Assembly: GCA_009809945.1 (NCBI GenBank)
Contig: WTPW01001266.1
Coordinates: forward strand, 112,814-176,813
Direction of reading: 5' to 3'
DNA length: 64,000 bases
DNA from: Gigaspora margarita
Taxonomy: Eukaryota; Glomeromycota; Glomeromycetes; Diversisporales; Gigasporaceae
This document shows positions 46,999-59,693 of the stretch, in pieces; position 1 is the first letter of the stretch; the number at the start of each line of letters is the position of its first letter. Position numbers and translations under genes: made by a program. The notes beneath the pieces are model-generated. The model was not told where the DNA came from, searched no databases, and saw only the letters and a list, made by a program, of their open reading frames with translations.

Positions 46999-47900
46999 TT
47001 GGTTAAAGTAAAAGGTTATTCAGAGAACTGTTGGAATAGAAAAGCAGATGTTTTAGCAAAAAAAAGAACTTCTAGCAGAGAAAGAGCTAGTGATGGTGCC
47101 TTCTCAAGCTCTTTTTCTGAGTATAACTTTGCAATAGAAAAAATTTTTGGTTAAAGGTCCAGCAAAACAGTTTCTAAAACTGATATTAAATATGAAGACA
47201 GGAGCAGAAATATAGAATACAAAAATATTCAAGAAGATCAAGCTGCAAGTTGGTAAAGTAAATTTTGTTTGAATCTTCTGTAGAAAAATCTGTAGAAGAT
47301 TAGTAGAGTTTAGTATAATATGATGCATAAAAGTAGGAAGTTATATATCCTCTAGAAGTAACTACAAGGAAAACTTCTAGTCTTAGCAGAGCTAAAGGCA
47401 AGATTTTCCACTCTGTATAATAGTATGATATGCAAGCTTTGTAATTCTAGTAAAGTTAAGCACAAAACCACTTGGCATGCTATGATACTATAATGAACAA
47501 GTAAAAATTAATAAAAGGAAGCATAATTGTAACCTTGATGAAAAAAATAAATTCCAAAGAAGATCAACAATTACTGAGAACCGACCCAAAAGCCTGCTCT
47601 TAAGCAGTATACAGGAAGAGATTTTATATCTAGAGCTACTAAAAAAGTTATTAAAGTTCTCTGTAGAAGCAAGATTCTGTTAACGATTTTCTTAGTGGCA
47701 TTTTGGAATTTCTTTTACGGAGAAGTCTAAAAACCAAAATGTGTGATTATTGCAGATTGGAAAAGATCACATAGTATTATACAAATACAAAGCTAGATTT
47801 AATTTTAAAAAAAAACAAAATAAATTGCTAAGCTTAAGGAAATTAAAAAAATAAAAATAATACTAAGCTCAGAAAAAATACTGGATAAAGAAGATGTACA
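46999..47900 (+). pseudogene. LINE-type retrotransposon C-terminal relic
   Basis: It begins LVKVKGYSENCWNRKADVLA, the C-terminal signature of LINE RNase H domains (VKVKGHSGN..N..AD.LA in active copies, where the His is Tyr here). After many stops, MICKLCNSSKVKHKTTWHAM (near 47430) resembles the cysteine/histidine motif found after RNase H in such elements, and VIIADWKRSHSI (near 47745) its tail. No reverse transcriptase is left in the window. Together with 45930-46057 it forms one fossil ORF interrupted by the Harbinger-like element. Confidence 0.5.
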
Positions 47901-49742
47901 AGTCAAAGAATTGCAAATCACATCTGCTCTAGGGGATGAAATAAAGGTTTTATGGACAGTTAGTATAGAAAGCTTTATATCTGAGGGTTTTAAACCAGAT
48001 TAGTTAGTTTCTTAGATGGGCTGCTACATTTTTAGTTTCATACAATTAGTATGAACTAATGAAGCAGGTAGAGGTCTTAGCAGGTCAGATTGGGTCAGGG
48101 TTGGACCTGACCTGGATTAGACCCACTTGAGTTAAAACAGAACTAGAAAAACTCTATAATAGGTCCTCACTCTAAGAATATTGAACTATATTCTTTGTGA
48201 ATTAGAGTTTTTTATAATTAAGCGAATCAGTATTACAGACATCTTTAAAAAACCAATAATATTGTGAATTACTATTGGTCAAACATCTTATAAATATATA
48301 ATATACTAGATAAAATATAAATTTATAATATTAAAAATTTTATTTATATTAAATAATAAAAAACTGAGGAGGCCACTTAATACAGAAAATAACTATAAAT
48401 ATTTTGAATTTGATCATTGATTCTAAAACAATTTTAAGGTTTTGATTATCAATTTTGATTTTTAGAATCAATTCACATCTCTATATACTAATATGTATCT
48501 ATGAGCTTGCTATAGCAGCTATTTCAAAGTTCACTAATATCAACATCACTATCATGATTGTTATAGCATATTAATCAATTAATTGAATGCTATAGCAATA
48601 ATATTGATCATTAGTGAATTTTGTACTTGTTTTAAAAATTAGTATAATATATATTAAATATTGTAGTAATTATAATAGAACAGGATGAAATCTGAGTTGT
48701 AAAGTGTAAAATCCACTTTGTAGATTGTGTTAAAGTAGGTTGAATTCTGCATTTTATTATGTCATTATTATAATAAAAGTAGATTTCACCATAATGCAAT
48801 GATAATAGCAAATTTCACTATTTTACAACTTTATAATTATTGAAATTACAGTAAATTTTTAGTAATAAAAATGTAATTTTTGATAATTATATTTTCTGTC
48901 AGTATATCTCTTTGATATAATCTTATATTGGCCAGAAATTTTATTGAAAACTACATTTTTATTACCAAAAATAATTATTAGTAATCACAAATTTATTATA
49001 TTTTCTACTAATTTCAAATTAGCTATAAGCATTTGAATGAAGGCTATAATAATGCAAATCAGATTGTAGCTATAGTGCACAACACTTAAAGACTAAAATA
49101 AATTTATTGATTTTTAAAGGCTAATAACCTATACTACAAAAATAATACAAACAAAAAAAAGCTGCTAATAGACAAGTCTACTTACTATAACTTAGCAGTT
49201 TTTTTTTAAAAAAATACTTATGTATTTTTAATTTATAAGCAGTTAAAAATATCTGATTCATATATGTTAATGCAAAATGGGACAAAAAACCTAACTTGGG
49301 TCGACCAATCGAATTTAGTGGCATGCATACTCAAAATCTTATTGGTCAAACAAATGTCATATGCATACTTACAAGGTTCATATAATAATTGACCTTGCAT
49401 ATGCTTTGAAAGAAATGCTTATTCAAGAAACCAAAGCATGAAAAAAGTACCTTTAGCAGTTAGTGCAAAAGGCATGTAAAATTTTTCTCATGCCCCTAAC
49501 CACTTGACTAAGAAGGAAATATGGGCACACAGAAAGAAAATGTGTGCATACGGTATTCGGGTTCTTCACATTTTTTTTTCCATCAAGTTTTTTTTTTTCT
49601 GTCAAATTTTTTTCAGGTACGTTTAATTTGAATTAATGGTATACTTTCATATAAAATTACAAAATTTCTTTTTCCACCCTTTTTTTTTCTTTTTTCATTT
49701 TTTTTTCTTCACAAGACTTTGTAAGAACCGATCAAAAAAAGT
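47901..49742. other. AT-rich intergenic DNA
   Basis: A cluster of aggtcagattgggtcagggt words at 48080-48135 is shared with 53850-53950 and 54310-54430. Short hairpins such as gctatagcaataa and its partner lie near 48565-48610. A T-rich tract precedes the transposase relic. No gene is supported. Confidence 0.4.
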
Positions 49743-52330
49743 ATGCCAAAGCGAAAGAATAAAGTGCATCAGAGGCTCCAAGAAAAAGAAGGAAGCAAGT
49801 CACAAAAAGGCAAAAGAAGGATATTGTGGATGTCTTGGGTGACGATTTTACTGAAAACAACATTTGGGCTAAGAATATTTTTGCTAAAGATATCCGTGAA
49901 GATGTCTTTATTGACGATGTCTTTTTTGATGATATATCTACTGAAAGCAGTGAATTTGATGAGAATGAAGGTGAAAACGAGTTTGAAGAAGAAGAAGAAG
50001 TAACGAGAGCCCCAGAATTCGTGTAGAAAAAAGATAAAAAAGAAAATGCAAGGATAATTAAAGGATTACTGAAGTCAATGTACTATCATAAGTTTGGTAC
50101 TTCAGGCACACTTACATGTGCTGCTAAGAGAACCTCTATAATTACTGGCTTTTTTAAGGTTGCGAAGTTGGTAAAGGGTCTTTAGCTTTTGCATAATCAG
50201 TATATGGGGGTGAGTCAATAGAAAAGGGACAAATTTTTTCTAAGTAAAAGTTTTCTTGACTTTAAGCTTAAATATCTTAACAACTATCTTAATAAATTTA
50301 ATAAATTTTTTTATTTTAATTCTATATAATTTCAAGATTAAAATAAAAAAATTTTTAGCAAATTTGATTAAATAGTTGTCAAGATATTTTAATTTAAAAA
50401 TTAAAAAAATTTTACTAAAAATGATTTGTCCCTTTTCTATTGACCCACCCCCATATGTTAAAAAATGCTAATTATTTTGTTATCATCATTAAGTGAACTT
50501 CCCAGAAGGTTTTCGATACCTCCTACATTTCCTATATTTCCTATAACTTCCTGGGCAAGTGAGTTTTTTTGTAGAGCTACGGCCTACTCCAAGTCTTCTC
50601 TATTAAGTAGGTCTTTGGCACCCTCTTCAAATGAATTCACACTTCATAAAGAAATTGAACAGCTTAGAGAAGATCTTATGAAAAATTAAAAAAAATTAAT
50701 AGCTATTGAATATAATAAATGATGGGCAGTTTATGAATATTTTGTGCGATTAGAAGGTGGTGATGGCAAAATGAAAGCAAGCAAAGAGGCTGCACGTGTT
50801 GCTTGTATTTCTTCAAAACCATATATATCCCAGAAGATTCGCTTTTTAGCTGAATTCTATTTACATCATAGATCATTTCTAGTTACATAACATGGTCGGC
50901 ACCAAAAACACCACTGACTTATTGATGACAAAGACGTTGCTTTGCAATGTAAAGAATGGATATGTAGGGAAGCAGAAGTAAATGGAATTAGTTCAACTTG
51001 TTTTATGCAATATGTAAATGATTTTATTTTGCCAAAGTATTTAGAAGGGTCTTAAAAAAAAATTAGTTTACAAACAGCGGAAAGGTGGTTGAACATTTTA
51101 GAATATAAGTATAAGGAATATACGAAGGAAATGTACTTTGACGGGCATGAGCACGATGATGTTGTGGCATATCGACGTGTGTTTTTAGATAGAATGAGAA
51201 CATTAGAGCAAAAAATGGCAACATATGAGGGAGAAGCAATGGAAAAGGTCCCACTAGTGCTTAATGGAGAGGAACGAGAATTAATTTTCGTAACCCATAA
51301 TGAATGCATGTTTTATGCGAATGATGGAAAGAAAAAAATTTGGGTACCTGACAGTGAAATGCCCTTATGAAAAAAGGAAAATGGAAGGTCAATAATGGTG
51401 AGCGAATTTCTTTTAGAAGAATGTGATCAGCTAAAATTGACTGATGAGGAGGCAGAAATATATTCAGGTGTTCCCATAGAAGCCTGTTGTTATCTTATGC
51501 CTGGTAAAAACCACAAATGTTTTGGACAGTTGATCATTTATTAGATTAAATAAGAGATAAGCCATCCCTATATTTGAAGCAAAATTTCCCAATGCAACCG
51601 CCGTCTTTGTCTTTGATAACAGTACCAACTATGTAGCGTACGCAAAGGATTCTCTTGTTGCATCAAGAATGAACTTAGGTCCCAGTGGAAACCAGCCAGT
51701 AATGTGATCAATAACTTTTTTGATTTCAATGGAATTGAAATAACGCAGCAGATAGCTTTTGAAGAAGATTGTGAGGATCCTACTATATGAGAAAAGCCAA
51801 AAAAACTAAGATTAGTATTGCAAGAAAGGGGTATTTGGAGAGACAGATTGCATTTAGAATATAAGATATGTAAGGACAAGAAATTAGCAAATGATCCTTT
51901 ACGTGTAAATTGTTGTGCAAGAAAGATTATGGCTTTGCAACCTGACTTTCTTGTACAGAAGTTAGTCATTGTTGAATTAATAGAGAATGCTGACCACTTA
52001 TGCATTTTTTATTCAAAATATCACTGTGAATTTAATTTCATTGAAATGTATTGGGGTGCGACCAAATTCTATACAAGAAATCAATGCGATTACTTATAGG
52101 CTAGTTTACAAAAAACTATTCCATGGGTACTCAATTCTATCGATGTTATTACAATCAGGAGATTTGCTCAAAAGTCCTAGCAATATATGGATTTAAATCA
52201 TGAAGGGCTGACAGGAAAATTGGCAGAATATGCGTATAAGAAGTTTAAGTTGCATAAACGAGTTCCTTGGAGTGAATTGACTTCCTTCATACAAGAGAAT
52301 CATGGGAATATCGATCATATTGATTTGTAA
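49743..52330 (+). pseudogene. DDE-superfamily transposase, degenerate
   Basis: The fragments run N to C: GDDFTENNIWAKNIFAKDIR, an acidic stretch (FDENEGENEFEEEEE), KGLLKSMYYHKFGTSGTL, then after a 249-bp insertion KEIEQLREDLMKN, RLEGGDGKMKASKEAARVAC, and SLQTAERWLNILEYKYKEYT followed by FDGHEHDDVVAYRRVFLDRM. The catalytic blocks are IFVTHNECMFYANDG (first Asp replaced by Asn; relatives have HDES/HDEC), AVFVFDNSTNYVAYA (second Asp) and CEFNFIEMYWGATKFYTR (the Glu). The end is SELTSFIQENHGNIDHIDL. Stops and frameshifts are scattered throughout. This type, with the DGHE-DVV-YR motif, is widespread in fungi. No terminal repeats could be assigned. Confidence 0.75.
50205..50453. mobile_element. 249-bp TA-flanked MITE inside the DDE transposase relic
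   Basis: The ends tgggggtgagtcaatagaaa and the complement of the right end (tgggggtgggtcaatagaaa) continue through agggacaaa. TA lies on both sides (50203-50204, 50454-50455). The inner arms with ttaaatatcttaacaacta and its partner make the whole element a hairpin. Confidence 0.8.
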
Positions 52331-52380
52331 GTATTTTTTTTTTTTTTGTATTGGTCTAACTACTGGTATATACCGTATTC

Positions 52381-52730
52381 CAGTATTGTCATGAGACACG
52401 AACATGGACGGAAGACAGTTCAGGATGGGACATCCAGAACATGTCAGCCTAGAATTTTTTTTGTCCTGGACATTTGGCTAATTAACACATGACCATCAAC
52501 CAATAAAAATTCTTTGTAGACCAAATCAAGGATCTGTATAATTCCGCAATTTGATTGGTTTACCCAGCGGACATGTCCCAGACATAGTAGGGACAAAGTT
52601 AAAAATCAGTGGAACATTGTCTGCATACAATATCATGCCGGAACATTATTGCAGACATGTCCCGGACATCCTGTTCTGGACTGTCTGTGTCTCTGTAAAA
52701 TTGGCAGGACAATGTTCATGTACAACATTG
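52381..52730. mobile_element. 350-bp hAT-type MITE with perfect 8-bp duplication
   Basis: It starts cagtattgtcatgagaca and ends with the complement of caatgttgtacatgaacat. Both flanks read ccgtattc (52373-52380 and 52731-52738). Arms contain gacatgtcccggacat-type words. It sits 50 bp beyond the transposase relic. Confidence 0.8.
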
Positions 52731-52738
52731 CCGTATTC

Positions 52739-53849
52739 CATTCTAGACCTTAATAATACCAATGGAGTATTAGTTAATTCGCGTTCATTTGTGTTTCAAT
52801 AATGTGCCTTTTTTTTTTACAAATTTTTGGTTTTTTTTTGCAAATTGTTTTTTGCACTTTTTTTCTTTCATTTATGGAGTTTTTTTTCTTCTTCTTTTAT
52901 TTATGGAGAATATTACATATGCTTTATTAACCGGGTATTAGCTATTAGTATATGAAAACTGAACAAGCGGTAATAAATATGAGAACAGCACAGGGATGAA
53001 CAAGTGACAATAAAAAGTCAACATGCTAATGATGTATTAATGATGTATTTATGATATAACGGGTCTCATTTGTTTTGGTTTGTTATATAAAATTTGTCAT
53101 GTAAGTTTTCAAAAGGAGTTAGATTCGTGATTCTTATTTGGGCACGGGCAGTATAAAAGTTTGGGAACTGTTCGGTATACTATGTGGTCATGTGACCATG
53201 TGGAAAAGCATATAAAATCGAATTTTAAGCAATTTTAATTTTAGCGACTCGAAATGGAACAAAGTCATGTGATTTAGTCTTTAAATGTTGTGCACTATAG
53301 TATCTTTTTAATTATTTAATTATATGAATCTATTTATAAATGGTAATTTTTGTTTTTTGAATCATGCAAAGCTGAGGACTTAACAAAGTTTTATAATAAT
53401 TCAAATCTATGGTAGATTAGTCACATTTTTCAAATTTATAGTAGTATGTAAATATTGTTGTAGCAGAGACCTATAATAGAGTTTTCTAGTTCTGTTAAAA
53501 CCTAACCCAGGTCTGACTGGATTTACTTATTTGTGCCGGTAATACAATCCAAAAAAAATTTAATTTTGTAAATAAACTAAGTGTATAAAAATGCAAAGTT
53601 AGTGTTAGAAGGTTAGCTTTAGGAGCTATAGCTATAGATAGTTGCCCATTAAATTTTGTCTCTGACATTTTTAATTAGTGCACAAAGATCAATTTAAACA
53701 CTTGTTTTGTCATATTTTTGCTTTTTTCTTCTTCTGCATGTGTTCAGAATTTATGTTAGCTGATTTGAAATGATCAATATTAGAACTCACTGATTGGTAG
53801 TTGCCTTTTTAGAAGGTTGTATTACTAGTACAAATAAGTAAAGCCAGGT
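52739..53849. other. Non-coding DNA
   Basis: T-rich tracts and unique AT-rich DNA without a supported gene. Near 53480-53520 there is a fragment (gttttctagttctgttaaaa, then cccaggtctgact) that also occurs, inverted, at 48105-48165. Confidence 0.4.
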
Positions 53850-54440
53850 CTGACCCACCTCATGTCAAACCTGACCCGGGTTTGACCCATCTCATGTCAA
53901 ACCCGACCTGGGTCTGACCCAACCCAACCCAATTCGGATTGAACCTGGGTCGATAATAGTTGCTACATAGTCAAGTCTAAATTTTACTATGTAAATCGAC
54001 AATGCTTGCTTAAATAAAATTGTTTAGAAAATTAAAATAAATATATGCTAAAATTTTTATCTAAATCAGAAAAAATTTTATTATTTAACTTTTAATTTTT
54101 ACGTTCAAAAAAAATTAGAATCTTTTTAAAAAATATGTTTAATGAAGGTAAAAATTAAAAGTCAAATAATAAAAAGTTCTCTAATTTGGATAAAAATTTT
54201 AGAATATATGCATTTTGTTCTTTCAAATAAGTTTACTTAAGCAGATTTTATCGATTTATATAGTAAAATTTTGACTTTACTATATAGCAACTACTTGCGA
54301 TCATTGAATATAATCTGATACAGATCTGACCTGATCTGGATCAGACCCGATCTGCGTTTGATCTGATCTGACCTGATCCGAGTTGGATCAGATCCAGGTT
54401 GGGTCAGGTCAAACCTGACTAAGCTAAGACCCCTAGTAGC
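53850..54440. mobile_element. GACCTG-rich element enclosing a core copy
   Basis: Both sides carry dense gggtctgaccc / gacctgacctg-type words (53850-53950, 54310-54430), resembling the repeated ends of a hAT-like element. Between them sits a well-preserved copy of the palindromic core (53955-54303; ttgctacatagtcaagtct ... tttactatatagcaact). Outer boundaries and target duplication are uncertain. Confidence 0.45.
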
Positions 54441-54511
54441 AGGTGGCATTTGATCTATATAATGAAATGATATCAAACTTAAAGATTAGGATATATAGAA
54501 TTTAATATAAT

Positions 54512-55018
54512 GGCTTGGATTTATCTGTACTAAATTTAGTACTTTGTACTAAATTTAGACAGCTTTTTAGCTACAATATCTAATAATTTAAATAATTAAT
54601 TATGATTTTAAATAACTATTTATAATTTGTTAGATATAGAGCATTATATATAAAAAGTTTGATAACTTTAAGTCTTATTTTTGATTTTATATGATTTTTT
54701 TTTTAAAAAGTTTCCTTTTTTGGTAAAATTTTTTTGTGCTAAGCCACAATTTAAAAATTACTAGTAATTTTATAATAAAAAATACAGACGGGAGTGTACT
54801 AAATTTAGTACAGTCAAGGTTACATGAAAAATTGAGGTTATTAAAAAATTTTTTTCTTAATAATTTTATTATTAATATAAAAAAAAATACTGCTAACCAA
54901 TTTTTGAATATTTATTAAATTTTTGTATATAAAAAAAATTTGGTTTTTAAATTTTTTGGATTTTTTATGAGTTTTTGAAAAGTGTCTAAATCTAGTACAA
55001 AATAGTAAATCCAAACCA
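54512..55018. repeat. Inverted-repeat MITE with TACTAAATTTAG words
   Basis: The left end ttggatttatctgtactaaa pairs with the right end (complement: tttggatttactattttgta). The words tactaaatttagtac and gtctaaatc recur inside. A short open stretch across it (54736-54918) is not supported as a gene. Confidence 0.5.
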
Positions 55019-55396
55019 ATAATTTAAAAAATAACTTAATAAAGTTCTAATAAGATTATCAAAGGGAAAAAAATTTTTTTGATTTTTTTTTGGTTGCTAT
55101 AGTTTCTAGCAGATTTCTAAGTAAGCCAAGCCTGAAGTATAAAGCAAATAAAAAACTTTAACAAGTTCTTCTGGGCCTTTTGTCTAAAATTAGAAACTAG
55201 CAACTTTAGAGTTTTTTTATTAATAAAAAAGTAATAAGAATATAAAATTTTTATTTTATTGTATTTTAGTTAAGAAATATTCATTTTGCTATTTTATTAC
55301 CTTTAAAAAGCTATCTATATTAAATCATACAGATTTTATATTGTTTAATATAAAATGATTAATATCTTATTATATTTAATTAGTAGTTCATTAAAA
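55019..55396. other. AT-rich non-coding DNA
   Basis: Nothing recognisable between the two flanking inverted-repeat elements. Confidence 0.4.
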
Positions 55397-55744
55397 CAGT
55401 GCAGAACAGTATAAAGCATCCACTCTATATATATAAAGCGCCAATTTTTGATGCTTATATAATAGATTATAATTGTCTAATTTTGTATAATTGATTCTAA
55501 TTTGTTAATAAAACACATATCTTTTTTTTTATATTAAACGCCAATTTTTTAAATAATTATAAACTTTAATTCATAATAATTTCTTTAAATCAAAAAATAA
55601 TCAAAAATCCTTTGACAGAAATGTAGTATAGTTAAAAATTAATCAATTTGTCAGAGGGTTTTTGATTTAACTAGTTTTAAAAAAGTTATAATGATTTAAA
55701 GTTTTTATTAGTAAAAAGTAGATGTGTTTTCTGTCCTGTACTGT
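55397..55744. repeat. ~350-bp hAT-like MITE
   Basis: It starts cagtgcagaacag and ends with the complement of cagtacaggacag. The interior contains gcgccaatttttgatgctta and a second aacgccaattttt, words that also occur in the element at 61176. No clean 8-bp duplication is visible. Confidence 0.45.
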
Positions 55745-56599
55745 ATAAATAATAAAATCTAGGAAAGCTATAACAAAAGATATTGTAATATGAATAACAA
55801 AAGGCATAGTGATAAGAATAATAAAAAATATTAGAAAAGAGTATTATAATAAGAATAATAAAAAGTATTATAAAGGGTATTATAATGATATAAAGTTAGA
55901 ACATATAAATATTTACTTGAAGCTAGTAAAATCAGAGCATATAAATGCTAATTTGGAGATAATAGAATTAGATATTTAGAAGTAGAATCTAATAGTTATA
56001 TAGTTAGTACAGATAATTCAAATATTAGTAAAGTTTTATAGTTATCTACAACTCAGTTAAAAAAAGAGCTAAAAAATTAAAAGATAGTTCTATTAAACCT
56101 TTTTATAAAATAGTATTGTTTAATAATATAGAATATTGAACTTTGTTAGTACAAAAACTATTTATAAATAAAATATAAAAAAGATATAATCATATCAAAT
56201 TTATAGCAATATTTAAGAAGCAAATAGAATCCTGAAATATATATTGATAGATCAGGTATTGGTTTGTTTATTTTGGGGGTTTTATATAGATTTTTTCTAT
56301 TATAGTAATTTTTGTTTATTTTTAAGATTTTTGCAAATCTTTCTATTTTTGGTAATTTTATAATAAACCTGACCTATCTATTTATATTTTTAGAATCTTA
56401 AGCAAATATTATTTTCAAGAGTAACAGTAAAAAATAAATAGATAAAAATAGAACAAAAAAGTAGAATCAAGTGTAAATTTTATAGAATAGCCAAATTCTC
56501 ACAAGGAATATTAGAAAAGGCATTTAGCAAAGCAACAAAGTATTCATCCAATTACCAAAAACAAAAAAAAACTTAATAGCAATCTTGCTACTTTTATTA

Positions 56600-57400
56600 C
56601 CAAAGAACTCCAACTCTTTTTAATTTTAAATTAAAAACTTAATAAAAATAAAAGAAGATCTAGACAAACAAGCTAGTGTTTTAAGCAAGAATCAGTTAAA
56701 AGAAATTCTGATTAATGCTAAGGATAGAATTATGCAATATATACATAAATATGCATAGAACAATAATAAAATTTGTTAAATTCTACTTATTACAAATATG
56801 AGAACTTTGGATAACAATTATCTATACATTGAACTTATGATTTATTGGGCAAACAAAATCTTTCAAGTACAAGAAATAGTGAAATTTTGTATCTTCTTTA
56901 TTCTTATATAGCAGAATAACTTGTAGATAAAATAATTGAAATTTTAAACAAATTTAGTTTATAAATAAAGTTGTATATGGTATAATCAATAATAGTTCAA
57001 ATATTAAAATATGTTTAGAGAATTTAAAAAAGGTTAATATATTTAAAAACTTTTGTTTGGTTATATTTTATATCTTGTAATAAATGATACATTAAAAAAA
57101 TACCATAAAATTATCAATCTTATAAAAAATACAAGAATATTATATTGTATTTTAGCAAAAATCAAAAACAAAACAGTTTTTATTAACTGCTTAGATAATA
57201 ATAAATAATTGAAATAGATTGCATTCTGGTTCATAATGTTTTAATACATTGGAATTTAACATTTTATTTGTTAAAAAGATTAATTATTCTTAAACCAGCA
57301 ATATATAAATATAAATTTTTTTGATTAAGAACAATAAAAGTAGGTTGTTAAAAAGCTACAAAAAAAAAATATTATCATCTGAAAACTGTAAAAAAATAGA
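56600..57400 (+). pseudogene. Very decayed hAT transposase
   Basis: Frames full of stops contain YLYIELMIYWANKIFQVQEI, NKFSL, then ICLENLKKVNIF-like text. Near 57237-57315 they contain LIHWNLTFYLLKRLIILKPA, which matches the hAT signature TRWNSTY-x2-LxRLxxLKxAI. The surrounding 55.5-58.0 kb has no CG dinucleotide that I can find, so the original residues have been changed heavily. The relic is too worn to define ends, and it may be larger than stated. Confidence 0.4.
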
Positions 57401-58188
57401 TGAGTTAGTCAAACTATTGCATCTATATAATGCAATTTTCTGGCTCACAGTATCCAATACTTTCACAAGCATAGTTTGCAATTAATTATATTAAATCAAA
57501 AATTAATAATATATTGATATCTATATATTGATATTTAATATTGATATTAAAAGTTTTAGAAATTATAGTTTTTTGAACTGATCCAATTAATTTGACTTAC
57601 TACTTTTTTTGACTCTTGAACTAAGGATATGCAAATTTTTATAGAGGTATATATAGATTATAATAAACTAGATTCAAATAAGTTTAAAAAAAGTCAACTG
57701 AATTTTTTAATATCTAATAATATTAAAGATAATATTTTTTTGACTTCAGTGCCTACTTGTTTTCAACTAAGCCAAACAAACAGTAACAATAAATTTAATT
57801 TATACTTACTATTACCAAAAGCTTTAAACAAAATAGATATACTTTAATATTAGTATTAAAAAAAAGTTAAATATCTAGTACTTGCAAAACTAAACTTGCA
57901 AATATTTATTAATTCTTGCAATATCTATACTATCTAAATGTCTTTTTTTGTCTGCAGGCCTTACTATTATTAAAAAAAACGAATCTTAATCATTAATTTG
58001 TTGAAACAATTTTGTCTTAAAGCAACCCTAAAACTTTAGCTAATTTCACATATTTTTAAATAAATAAATTTTTATTAAATTTTGATTTAATAAAAATTTA
58101 AATATAAAAATAATAATAATAAAAATATATTATATCTTTTGCAACTTGATATAGTATTTGCAGATAATTAAAAAGATTATTTAATTAA
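57401..58188. other. AT-rich non-coding DNA
   Basis: One short open stretch (57629-57847) has AT-driven composition without recognisable features. No repeats could be delimited. Confidence 0.4.
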
Positions 58189-58784
58189 GGGAAGTGCAGT
58201 AAATCACGTAATTATCTGGGGGGGGTCGGCCATCTATCACGTCCTATATATATATGTATAAACAGCCAATAATATTGAAGCAAAATCGATTATTAGTTAA
58301 TCGCAGATAGTTGCTACATAGTAAAGTCTAAATTCTACTATGTCAACCGATAATTATCGATTAAGTAAACTTGTTTGGAAGACCAAAATACACATACTCT
58401 GAAATTTTTATTAAAATTAAAGAACTTTTTATTATTTAACTTTTAATTTTTACGTTCGTCGAATGTATTTTTTTAAAAAATTATAATTTTTCCGTCGAAC
58501 GTAAAAATCAAAAGTCAATTAATAAAAAATTCTCTAATACTTATGAAAATTTTATTTTAAGTGTATTTTGACCTTCTGAATAAGTTTACTTAAGCGACTT
58601 TAATCGATTTACTTAGTAAAATTTAGACTTTACTATGTAGCGACTTTTGTCGATTGTGGCGTAGCTGATTTTCAGGTCAAAGCCGTTTTTGAGTTTTATG
58701 AAATTTGATTGGTCAAGAGTCCTATCACAGGGGGGGGGGTCAGGACCTATGTAAACCCTAATCACGTAATTTACTGCACTTCCC
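58189..58784. mobile_element. 596-bp PIF/Harbinger-like element carrying a core copy
   Basis: The ends gggaagtgcagtaaatcacg and gggaagtgcagtaaattacg (complement of the right end) are flanked by TAA (58186-58188, 58785-58787). Poly-G tracts sit in both arms (58219-58226 and 58731-58739). The middle, 58312-58655, is one of the best-preserved copies of the palindromic core (gttgctacatagtaaagtct, ttttacgttcgtcga, tttactatgtagcgac). There is no coding content. Confidence 0.75.
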
Positions 58785-59693
58785 TAAGTATAAATTAATC
58801 TGTTAAATATGAATTGGCATTTATATTAACTATGAGTAAATCTAATTTTATTATAATTTTTAGAATCAAATTTTATACTATAATATTAGATTAAAAAAGA
58901 TTTATATAGAACAAATAGTTTTGTTTTCAATCTTTAAAAAAGAAATACAAAAGTAATTCATTCTATCAAAATGTTTATGGGCAATATGTCTAAATTAATA
59001 AAAAATATTCTTAATTTATATAATAAAATTTATTTCTTATATACTTATATATAGTATTGTACATTTTGGCTGTTTATGGCCTTTTTGGACTTGTTTATAT
59101 TCAAGATTGTCCAAATGTTCAAGATTGTCCAAAGCTTGTTCAGGCTTTAATAATTAATAAATCTATCTAAAAAATATATAACTATATATTTTTTTAGGTG
59201 CAAACACATTTTAGTTAAAATTTAAATAAGTTATCTTAATAAAATTTTAAGTAATTTTACTTTATTTAATTGTTTAAAATTGATTAAAATTGTTCAAATT
59301 CATTGTTCAAAGCTGTCCTGTGTAGTGTTCTGACCTGGTTAAGTATCACCTAGGTCACCCATAGATGGGTGGGTGACCCAGGTTGAATTATGGCCCACCT
59401 GAGTAGTCAAACCGCAGATTACCTATGGGTCAACCTGCAGGTTACCCATATGGGTAGCCTGTATGAATTAGTTATAAAATATATATACAAGCTATATTGT
59501 ACATGCATACATATTATCTAGGATGGCATGCCACAATGTCTAATTGATTTTAAGTTTTTTGGATATATGTTCAATTGAAATTGAACATATGTTCAAAAAA
59601 AATTAAAAAATCAATTGAACATTGTGACATGCCATCCCTGCATATTATATTACTTATTTTACTATAGCTATATGAGTGCTATTATAGGAAATA

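Noticed and set aside
49636-49842. Phe-rich open frame before the DDE relic
   Set aside because: It arises from T-rich DNA and runs in a different frame from the conserved transposase fragments.
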